Shown: one piece after another, positions 13,942-19,338 of the stretch
Layout: every line of letters begins with the position of its first letter
Numbering within the stretch: the stretch's first letter is position 1
DNA from: an uncultured Rubrobacteraceae bacterium
Lineage (GTDB): Bacteria > Actinomycetota > Rubrobacteria > Rubrobacterales > Rubrobacteraceae
Length of the DNA: 19,338 bases
Direction: 5' to 3'
Assembly (NCBI GenBank): GCA_902805985.1
Contig: CADCUW010000096.1
Location: 1 to 19,338 of the forward strand
Notes under the pieces: model-generated
The model's input: only the letters and a program-made list of their open reading frames with translations
Database searches by the model: none
Told to the model about the DNA's origin: nothing
Position numbers and translations under genes: made by a program

Positions 13942-15363
13942 CTACTGATCTGCGCCCCGGGCCCGCCGTTCGAGCGCCGCCCGGTCCGGCTTCATACCGC
14001 CGACCCCCTCCCAGTCGTGGAAGGCGACCGGTACCTTGAACCGCGGCAGGACTCTTTCCAGCTCCCCGGCCAGGTCCCCCACCCCGCCACTCTTGCGCAC
14101 GAAGGCGACGGGCCTGGCGCCGTACTCTTCATCCGGCACCGGCACCACGATGGCCTCCTGGACGCCGTAGATCCGGCCCAGCGCCGCCTCGATCTCCTCC
14201 GGCTGGACGTTCTCCCCGCCGGAGATGAACAGGTTGTCCCGCCGGCCCGAAACCTTCAAATACCCGTCGTCGCCCAACGCTCCGAGGTCGCCCGTACGGA
14301 ACCATCCTCCATCGTCGAGCGGGAGGTCGACATCTCCGTCCCTGAGGTATCCGGCGAAGAGCGCCTCTCCCCTGACCAGTATCTCGCCTCTCCCGGAGAT
14401 GCGTACTTCGCGGTGCGGCAGGGCGCGTCCCGCCGTGCGGAGCTCTTCGCCGGACGCGCCGGTCGGGGTGGTCGTGACCTGGGAGGCCATCTCCGTGAGG
14501 CCGTAGCTAGTGTGGACTGGCACGCCGCGCGCGAGGGCCTCGTCCACGAGCGAAGGAGGGATCGGGCCACCACCCATCAAGACCGCCCCGAGACCGGACA
14601 GGTCAGAAGCCTCGTCTAGAAGCCGCAAGAGCTGCGTGGAGACGAGGGAGACGTGGGTGGCCCGCAGTTCGGAGATGGTCGGGCCGAGCCCGGCCCCCGG
14701 CTCGGGCAAAGCGATGGTGGCGCCGGCGAGCAGACAGCGGAAGAGGATGGAGAGCCCGCCGACGTGGTAGAGCGGCAGCGAGTGCAGCCAGCGGTCACCA
14801 GGCACGAGCGGGATATTCTTGTTGGAGCCGATGGCGTTGTAGTAGTGGTTCCCGAAAGTGTGGAGCGCCGCCTTCGGGGTCCCCGTGCTGCCAGAGGTAA
14901 AGACGACCGTCGCCGGCCTGTCGAGCGGGATCTCCGCCGGCTCCGGACCCCTTCCATCTCTCTCGCCGCCGGCGAGAAGTGCTTCCGGAGCCAATACATC
15001 GGCGCCGCCGACCGCGCTCAGGACCTTCTCGTCGGTGGAGATCAGGGCCGAGCAGCCCGCCCCTTCGAGCAACGTTCCGATGCCGCCGGCCGGCAGGCGC
15101 GTACTCACGGGACACGCCACGGCCCCGGCCCGCATCAGGGCGAGCAGCAGGACCAGGTAACCTACGTCCTTCGGCAGGTAGAGGGCCACCCGCCTGCCGG
15201 GCTCGATGCCGAGCTTCGCCAAACGCCCCTGCGCCACAGAGACCCTGGCGTCGAACTCTCCATACGACACGGCCCACCCCGCGCCCACGACCGCCTCGGC
15301 GGTCGGAGATCCAAGGGCGGCCGACCTCAGTGGACAGGGGATGCGTGTAGGGTTTTCGGTCAC
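13942..15363 (-). CDS. menE: o-Succinylbenzoate-CoA ligase
   Basis: MenE activates o-succinylbenzoate with ATP and CoA on the way to menaquinone. The 473-residue protein is an adenylate-forming enzyme. The P-loop FTSGSTGTPKAALHTF is at 155-170, SLPLYHVGGLSILFRCLLAG at 195-214 is a characteristic MenE block, YGLTEMASQV at 287-296, TGDLG at 357-361 and the hinge GRRDNLFISGGENVQPEEIE at 373-392. The C-terminal catalytic lysine is Lys458 in GGMKPDR. The GTG at 15363 has only a weak SD. It lies 78 nt after menC on the same strand, which fixes the substrate assignment: MenC makes exactly the acid that MenE activates. It is the last gene of the leftward operon. Confidence 0.93.
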   Translation of the reverse strand: MTENPTRIPCPLRSAALGSPTAEAVVGAGWAVSYGEFDARVSVAQGRLAKLGIEPGRRVALYLPKDVGYLVLLLALMRAGAVACPVSTRLPAGGIGTLLEGAGCSALISTDEKVLSAVGGADVLAPEALLAGGERDGRGPEPAEIPLDRPATVVFTSGSTGTPKAALHTFGNHYYNAIGSNKNIPLVPGDRWLHSLPLYHVGGLSILFRCLLAGATIALPEPGAGLGPTISELRATHVSLVSTQLLRLLDEASDLSGLGAVLMGGGPIPPSLVDEALARGVPVHTSYGLTEMASQVTTTPTGASGEELRTAGRALPHREVRISGRGEILVRGEALFAGYLRDGDVDLPLDDGGWFRTGDLGALGDDGYLKVSGRRDNLFISGGENVQPEEIEAALGRIYGVQEAIVVPVPDEEYGARPVAFVRKSGGVGDLAGELERVLPRFKVPVAFHDWEGVGGMKPDRAALERRARGADQ

Positions 15364-15441
15364 GCTTCTATGTTATCCCGGACGCCGGGGTCTCAGGCGT
15401 GATCCCGCCAATGAGTACGGGCCGAAGGGTAACTCGACGCA

Positions 15442-16530
15442 TCAACCGAGGGGGACGGGCTCCAGACGGCGCACGTCCACCCTTCGCGCGGCCTCCATCG
15501 TCTCCCGCACGTCCATCGTCGGCGCCGGGAGCTGCAACGGGGGCTCGACCACGTCCTCCGCCAGCGCGCGGTAGGTGTCCAGCCCCGCGGGCTCCTCCCC
15601 GACCGCCGCCGCCAGCGCCACGAGCGCCCCCGTACCCACACCCCCCTCGTAGGAGGAGCTCACGACGGACGCCATGCCGAGAACCCTGGCCTCCTCCGCG
15701 AAACGCAAGGCCCGCGACATCCCGCCGAGCAACGTCGGTTTGAGCACGACGGCCCGGGCGTAAGGGTGGAGCCCGAGCTCCTCCGGCTCCATCCCGACCA
15801 GCGACTCGTCGAGGGCCACGGGCAGGCCCCAACCCCGCGCGAGATCGGCCAGCCGCCACGGCTCGGCCAGGGGCTCCTCGACGTACTCGATCCTCACGCC
15901 CGAGATCCCCCGGGCAAACTCCAGCGCCTCGTCGAACCCCCAGGCCCGGTTCGCGTCCAGCCGCAACGAGACGCCGTCGCCAAGGATCTCGCCCACCCTC
16001 CGAACGATCCCCACGTCCTCCGAGACCTCCCGCCTCCCGACCTTGAGCTTGACGGCCCGGTAGCCACCCTCTCTCATGGAATAGGCGTCCACAAGGGTTT
16101 TCTCTATCGTACCGGACAGTAGTCCGTTCGTAGATATGATCTTTTCCGGAGAATCCTTCAGCAGTTCGGGTAAGGTCAGATCGTGAGAGGCCGCGGAGAG
16201 GTTCAGGAGGGCTAGTTCGAGGCCCAGGCGCGCAGACGAGGTCAGGTGAGAGAGTTCCCGAAGCGAGGTTGCATCCGGTCTCGCGAGGCTCACGGGTATC
16301 TCGCGGTTCGTCAAGCGGGGCGCCATTGTGCGCAGTTGTTCGGTTGCATCGTCGAGGCTTTCGGGGCTGAAGCCCGGCAGGGGGGCGGCCTCGCCCCAGC
16401 CTTCGGAGCCGTCGACGGCGATGAGCCGTATCAGGGCACCCTCGCGACGGTGCAGCGTGGCGCCTTTGAGCGTCACGGGCTCTTTGAACCGGATGCCGTA
16501 GCGGTAGAGCTCTATTCGGGAGGGGATCAT
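15442..16530 (-). CDS. menC: o-Succinylbenzoate synthase
   Basis: MenC dehydrates SHCHC to o-succinylbenzoate in menaquinone synthesis. This 362-residue enolase-superfamily enzyme has the muconate-lactonizing-type barrel: the KxK pair Lys161/Lys163 in AVKLKVG, metal ligands Asp192 (RLDANRAW), Glu218 (YVEEPL) and Asp241 (ALDES), and the second base Lys264 in VLKPTLLGG. Some members of this subgroup also racemize N-acyl amino acids. The neighbouring menE supports the menaquinone role. The ATG at 16530 begins 13 nt after the DUF4097 gene and has no strong SD, so coupling is likely. An open frame continues upstream inside DUF4097 but is non-homologous shadow. Confidence 0.93.
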   Translation of the reverse strand: MIPSRIELYRYGIRFKEPVTLKGATLHRREGALIRLIAVDGSEGWGEAAPLPGFSPESLDDATEQLRTMAPRLTNREIPVSLARPDATSLRELSHLTSSARLGLELALLNLSAASHDLTLPELLKDSPEKIISTNGLLSGTIEKTLVDAYSMREGGYRAVKLKVGRREVSEDVGIVRRVGEILGDGVSLRLDANRAWGFDEALEFARGISGVRIEYVEEPLAEPWRLADLARGWGLPVALDESLVGMEPEELGLHPYARAVVLKPTLLGGMSRALRFAEEARVLGMASVVSSSYEGGVGTGALVALAAAVGEEPAGLDTYRALAEDVVEPPLQLPAPTMDVRETMEAARRVDVRRLEPVPLG

Positions 16531-16543
16531 GCCGGGGCGTGCT

Positions 16544-17314
16544 CTAACGTTCCGCCGCCCCGAAGAGGGTGACGTCGCCGGAGACCGTCTTGACGCGCAG
16601 GCGCGCGGTCGCGCCGCCCCCTTCTTCGGGCGGGAAGTCGCTGCGGATCTCACCGGAGACGGTGTCGATGTCCACGTCCAGGTCCCGGCCCGGGGGGAGC
16701 CCGATCTTGACGTCGCCTGAGGTGGAGCCGCACTCCAGGTCATCCCCCCCGTAGCGCCCCACCTCCAGGTCCCCGCTCTGGGAAGAGAGGGCGAGGACCC
16801 CGAGCGCCTCCCCCACCCGCACGTCGCCCGAGGCGCTGTCGAGCGTCGCGCGACCCCCGATCTCCCGCACCCTGACGTCCCCCGAGGCCGTGTTTACGGC
16901 CAGATCCCCGGACACGCCCCCGAGGTCCACGCCCCCCGAGGCGGACCGGACGGCCGCGTCTCCCCCGACGTCCCCAGCCACGACGTCTCCGGAGGCCACG
17001 TCTATCTTCAGCGAACCGAGTCCCACCTCCGCCCTCACGTCGGCCGACGCCGCCCGGACTTCCAGCTCGCACCCGGCGGGCATCCGGACCGTCAGGTCGA
17101 ACGAATCCCACCGGCTGCGCGCGCTTTCCGGGGTGCGGAGCAAGATCCTCCCTCCCACCTTCTCGACGACGAACTCGTCGGCCTGCCGCCCTTCGACGGT
17201 GACCTCCACCGCCTCCGGCCCGCCGGGCAGGAAGACCGCCTCCCCTGAAGGCAGGTTCAACTCCACCCTCGTCCTTCCGTCGACCTCGATGCTCTCCCGC
17301 CGGACGTCGCTCAC
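16544..17314 (-). CDS. DUF4097 family beta-strand repeat protein
   Basis: This 256-residue protein is built of short beta repeats. From about residue 84 to the end a motif of the form (A/T/S)SGDV or SGxV recurs roughly every 18-20 residues (VASGDVVAGDV, TASGDVRVREI, SASGDVRVGEA, STSGDVKIGLP, TVSGDVTLFG), a pattern expected for a right-handed beta-solenoid. There is no signal peptide or membrane helix, so it is probably cytoplasmic. The GTG at 17314 overlaps the stop of the RHH gene by 4 nt (GTGA), showing tight coupling. Pairing of DUF4097 genes with HicB-like RHH genes is, as I recall, common in Streptomyces and relatives. The biochemical role is unknown. Confidence 0.85.
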   Translation of the reverse strand: MSDVRRESIEVDGRTRVELNLPSGEAVFLPGGPEAVEVTVEGRQADEFVVEKVGGRILLRTPESARSRWDSFDLTVRMPAGCELEVRAASADVRAEVGLGSLKIDVASGDVVAGDVGGDAAVRSASGGVDLGGVSGDLAVNTASGDVRVREIGGRATLDSASGDVRVGEALGVLALSSQSGDLEVGRYGGDDLECGSTSGDVKIGLPPGRDLDVDIDTVSGEIRSDFPPEEGGGATARLRVKTVSGDVTLFGAAER

Positions 17315-17760
17315 GTCCGCAACGTCCCGCGCATCCGCTTCCCGACACGCCCGGATCGGGCCATCAGCCGCGAGAGGTCCCTGACGAGAAACGAGTTCAC
17401 AGACTCGCCGGCGGACCGGGCCGCCTCCTCGATAGCGACCTTCAAGCTCGGGGGGAGGCGAAGTGAGATCCTGGCCTCGTACTCCTCGTCGGCCGGCCGC
17501 CGCTCCCCCTCCGCCCCCGTCATGACCACAAGCTCAGGCTGCCCACCCCGCAACACGACCTCGACCTGCTGGTGCGGCAACTGCGCGTCGACCTCTGCCG
17601 CCGCCTGCTCCGCGAGCTCCAGGGCGAGCTGACGGGCCGCCGGACCCAGGGCATCCCGCAACGCCCGCGCCGCCGACTCCACCGCCGGGTCCCCGCCCGC
17701 CAGCGCCGCCTGCCCGGTCACGGCCGCCTCGAACCTGGCAACCGCCGCCTTGCTGTTCAC
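17311..17760 (-). CDS. Ribbon-helix-helix (HicB-antitoxin-like) DNA-binding protein
   Basis: This 149-residue protein has an alpha-helical N-terminal part (about 1-75), a short acidic linker and a C-terminal ribbon-helix-helix. The latter includes the strand ARISLRLP near residue 106 and helices KVAIEEAARSAGESVNSFLV and RDLSRLM after it. RHH proteins bind DNA as dimers and commonly repress their own operons. Its layout matches proteins annotated as HicB family antitoxins next to DUF4097 genes in actinomycetes; no HicA toxin is present. The GTG at 17760 has GGGGAGG 6 nt upstream. However, the same frame is open back to an ATG at 17991 with an equally good SD and a promoter, so a 226-residue form is possible. 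It is the probable regulator of this four-gene operon. Confidence 0.75.
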   Translation of the reverse strand: MNSKAAVARFEAAVTGQAALAGGDPAVESAARALRDALGPAARQLALELAEQAAAEVDAQLPHQQVEVVLRGGQPELVVMTGAEGERRPADEEYEARISLRLPPSLKVAIEEAARSAGESVNSFLVRDLSRLMARSGRVGKRMRGTLRT

Positions 17761-17991
17761 GCACCACCTCCCCGACCTCCGGACACCCGTTCCCCGGCGA
17801 CACCGCGGCTTGCCGGCAGTACCGTAGCCGCGTCCCGCCCCGGCCCCACTATACCCGAGCGCCCCGAAACAGCTTCGCAACAGGCCTCGCACCATCGCCC
17901 GTGCACCTTCGAGCGTTCTCCCGCCGGCACGCGCCGCATCCACCTCGCGGGCAAGATCCAACCTGTACTCCCGCCACAACTCCACGTCCAT
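17761..17991 (-). other. In-frame upstream extension of the RHH gene (possible alternative start)
   Basis: The ATG at 17991 has a strong SD (GGGAGGAGG) and sits about 20 nt after a predicted transcription start, so ribosomes should initiate here. The first about 47 codons look coding: they are G/C-biased at the third position and encode a charged helix (MDVELWREYRLDLAREVDAA and on). The next 25 or so residues are Gly/Arg-rich and look non-native. No stop separates it from the RHH gene. In a second frame a TGA at 17757-17759 overlaps the RHH GTG, as would be expected if an independent small gene ended there after a frameshift. Options are a real N-terminal domain (226 residues in total), a small separate gene damaged by a frameshift, or a sequencing error. 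Confidence 0.45.
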
Positions 17992-18006
17992 GATGCCTCC
18001 TCCCGA

Positions 18007-18046
18007 ATTATGACATCATTATGACATCATAATAGCGTCACATCAA
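18007..18046 (-). promoter_or_regulatory. Promoter and twin-palindrome operator of the RHH-DUF4097-menC-menE operon
   Basis: On the minus strand TTGATG (18046-18041) and CATAAT (18023-18018) are 17 bp apart, giving 4/6 and 5/6 matches. The site ATGACATCAT (a 4-2-4 palindrome, ATGA/TCAT) occurs at 18010-18019 and 18021-18030, exactly 11 bp apart, covering the -10 and start region. Tandem small palindromes one turn apart are typical targets of RHH dimers, and the first gene encodes one. Autoregulation is inferred. Confidence 0.65.
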
Positions 18047-18127
18047 GGTCGGGTCTCTCGCCGGAGTTCGGATCCTGCCCGCGGAACCCCCGATCCTCCA
18101 GGCGACCGACCGATCTTCGAAGAGGTC

Positions 18128-18156
18128 TTGACAGGTCTACTTAACTAAGTTAATAT
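18128..18156 (+). promoter_or_regulatory. Promoter of the tetR gene
   Basis: TTGACA (18128-18133) and TAATAT (18151-18156) are separated by exactly 17 bp. The -35 is perfect. This is the strongest housekeeping-type promoter I see in the window. The SD GGAGG follows at 18171-18175. Confidence 0.8.
18141..18153. promoter_or_regulatory. Operator O1 (TetR-type palindrome)
   Basis: TTAACTAAGTTAA is a perfect 6-1-6 palindrome lying in the spacer and the first half of the -10 of the tetR promoter, an ideal repression position. The same element recurs upstream of the next gene at 18818-18830. Confidence 0.7.
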
Positions 18157-18184
18157 TTCGTTCACAGATCGGAGGTTATGAGTT

Positions 18185-18790
18185 TTGGGCATCAAGGAGC
18201 GCAGGCAGCGGCAGAGAGAGACGTTGAGGAGTGGCATACTGAATGCGGCAAGAGAGATCGCCTCGGCAGAGGGGTGGCAGGCGGTGACGATCCGCAAGAT
18301 CGCCGCCCTCATCGAGTACAGCCCGCCGGTGATCTACGAGTACTTCGACTCCAAGGAGGACCTGCTCCTCGAGCTCGTGCGGATGGGATATGCCGGGCAG
18401 TTGGAGGCGGTCGAGTCCGCCGCCGGGGCGTCCGACGGGCCGGAAGAGGCCCTGCTGGGCATGGGCCGCGCGTGGCTGCGCTTCGCGTTGGATTCTCCCG
18501 ACCTCTACCAGGCCATGTACGGTCTCGGTGGCGTGTCCTTTCCCGTGACGGAACTCCGAAAGGAGGGCGAAAAGATAGCCGCGGTGATGGCGAAGGCGAT
18601 AGTGGACTTGATGGAAGAGCATGGAAAGGAGGCCGCGGACATCTGGGGCAAGGTAACGCTCCTGTGGGCCACCGCCCACGGCCTCGTGTCCCTACACATG
18701 GCCGGCCGGATCGTCGGCGGTAAGGAGGAGACGGAGAGGCTGGTCGACCTCGCCGCGCACGACTACCTGAAGGCCTGGATCGGGAGTTGA
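18185..18790 (+). CDS. TetR/AcrR family transcriptional regulator
   Basis: This 201-residue protein is a TetR-family dimeric repressor. The N-terminal helix-turn-helix spans about 15-60, with VTIRKIAALIEYSPPVIYEY (34-53) followed by FDSKEDLL, the usual end of this domain. The all-helical C-terminal ligand-binding part (about 70-195) includes a WLRFALDSPDLYQAMYG stretch seen in regulators with a WHG/TetR_C_33-type domain. The TTG at 18185 lies 9 nt after GGAGG; an ATG at 18178 is out of frame and only 2 nt from the SD. A perfect promoter and palindrome precede the gene, and the palindrome recurs before the next gene, a membrane protein. Autorepression and control of that neighbour are therefore likely. 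The inducer is unknown. Confidence 0.92.
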   Translation: MGIKERRQRQRETLRSGILNAAREIASAEGWQAVTIRKIAALIEYSPPVIYEYFDSKEDLLLELVRMGYAGQLEAVESAAGASDGPEEALLGMGRAWLRFALDSPDLYQAMYGLGGVSFPVTELRKEGEKIAAVMAKAIVDLMEEHGKEAADIWGKVTLLWATAHGLVSLHMAGRIVGGKEETERLVDLAAHDYLKAWIGS

Positions 18791-18817
18791 TCGACCGAAC
18801 CCTTTTTTGTCCCTCAC

Positions 18818-18830
18818 TTAACTTAGTTAT
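18818..18830. promoter_or_regulatory. Operator O2, second copy of the TetR palindrome
   Basis: TTAACTTAGTTAT matches O1 at 11 of 13 bases, with one difference in the central base. Both copies are preceded by AC and followed three bases later by TTCGT. A TATAAA hexamer (18828-18833) overlaps the site and may be the -10 of the downstream membrane protein gene. The -35 is not clear. Confidence 0.65.
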
Positions 18831-18950
18831 AAATTCGTACGATATTAGATAAGAAGGACCGTCGCAGACCCGTTGTCAGGAAGTCGGCAGTTCGTAGGGA
18901 GCATGCAGAGCGATCCGCGCCGGATCCCGGAGCAAGAGGAGGAAGTGTTC

Positions 18951-19338
18951 ATGAACCGCGTAGTGTTTAGTCAAGAGGGTGAGATCCGTCCGGCCGCCGT
19001 GGTCGGGCTTGGCCTGATACTGTCGGCGATCGCCTTCGCCATCAACACGCTGATCGCCAACGCGGCCCCGCCGCTCCTCGGGGCGCCGGACGAGGTCTCC
19101 CAATTCGGCTTCGTGAAGGTGGTGCTGGCGACGGTCCCGGCCGTACTGGGCAACGCTTTAGGCTTCTATATGTCTTACCGCCGCTACGATCCGCGGGCTC
19201 TCGTCAAGTTCCTCGCGCCGGCCGCGGGGTTCTACGTGGCGTTCATGGCCGTGCCCTTGTGGAGCCTGATCTCCGGCGGCACGCTCACCGCCTTCGCCGT
19301 CGGCTCCACCCTCAACACGATCGCCGTCGCCGTCGCGG
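18951..19338 (+). CDS. Multi-pass membrane protein (DUF6069-like), 3' end outside window
   Basis: The ATG at 18951 has a strong SD (GAGGAGG, 8 nt gap) and the frame is open to the window edge (129 codons visible). A short hydrophilic start (MNRVVFSQEGEIRP) is followed by hydrophobic segments at about 15-37, 55-73, 87-108 and 112 onward, separated by short loops such as SYRRYDPRAL. The layout of four helices, the first with an INTLIANAA-like stretch, resembles small actinobacterial DUF6069 proteins of unknown function. Its promoter region carries a copy of the TetR operator, so it is probably the regulated target of the adjacent repressor. A ligand or transport role would fit a TetR-controlled membrane protein but cannot be read from the sequence. 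Confidence 0.8.
   Translation, partial: MNRVVFSQEGEIRPAAVVGLGLILSAIAFAINTLIANAAPPLLGAPDEVSQFGFVKVVLATVPAVLGNALGFYMSYRRYDPRALVKFLAPAAGFYVAFMAVPLWSLISGGTLTAFAVGSTLNTIAVAVA

Noticed and set aside
18178..18723. ATG at 18178 opening a 181-codon frame over tetR
   Set aside because: It is only 2 nt from the SD and encodes no HTH; the TTG at 18185 gives a complete TetR protein with proper spacing.
18791..18808. Terminator after tetR ending in a run of six T
   Set aside because: Only a 4-bp stem (TCGG/CCGA) precedes the T run, too weak to call.
18912..18926. Palindrome GATCCG-CGC-CGGATC before the membrane gene
   Set aside because: A single 6-bp GC-rich inverted repeat in a GC-rich leader; no partner copy or known site supports a function.
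1..19338. Mobile elements, CRISPR, tRNA or rRNA genes
   Set aside because: No transposase or integrase motifs, no regularly spaced repeats, and no tRNA-like clover-leaf or rRNA sequence was recognised; gene order looks like ordinary chromosomal housekeeping.

Overview
The window is a GC-rich bacterial chromosome segment with dense, mostly SD-led genes, many GTG/TTG starts and short intergenic gaps. The gene set points to a deep-branching actinomycete, plausibly a Rubrobacter relative: ArgR-type arginine control, menaquinone genes, an ACT-fused malic enzyme, an ECF sigma factor with an NTF2-like tail, and a HicB-like/DUF4097 pair. The genus is an inference; no rRNA gene is present to confirm it.

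Region 1 (1-7077) is a nearly complete arginine locus read outward from a 92-bp divergent promoter between argC and argJ. Leftward: argC, argR, an MBL-fold hydrolase, a small ACT-domain protein and argG (cut by the window edge). Rightward: argJ, argB, argD and argF, with overlaps or very short gaps. Together they take glutamate via N-acetylated intermediates to ornithine, citrulline and argininosuccinate. The promoter carries a tandem pair of ARG-box-like sites and a near-consensus third box that includes the argJ start codon. ArgR, encoded in the same locus, is the obvious repressor. The ACT and MBL genes are unexplained passengers; the ACT protein resembles the CASTOR-like ACT family.

Region 2 (7078-10750) is a set of small leftward units: an ECF sigma factor with a C-terminal NTF2-like domain, three exact 11-bp tandem repeats, then a cupin protein; a small unknown protein with a strong terminator hairpin; a membrane fatty acid desaturase; and a cold shock protein with a long leader containing a terminator-like hairpin. 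The desaturase and cold shock protein suggest a membrane/cold-response neighbourhood.

Region 3 (10750-13863) has a PLP-dependent cysteine-desulfurase-like protein divergent from a RidA-family protein. Both lack the residue that defines the classical activity of their families. An ACT-domain malic enzyme follows.

Region 4 (13942-18046) is a leftward operon: a ribbon-helix-helix (HicB-antitoxin-like) protein, a DUF4097 repeat protein, menC and menE (menaquinone synthesis). Its promoter is overlapped by two identical small palindromes one helical turn apart, a plausible autoregulatory operator.

Region 5 (18128-19338) is a TetR regulator followed by a partial multi-pass membrane protein. The same 13-bp palindrome lies in the tetR promoter and upstream of the membrane gene, which makes a simple two-operator regulon likely. 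No rRNA, tRNA, CRISPR array, insertion sequence or phage gene was seen.
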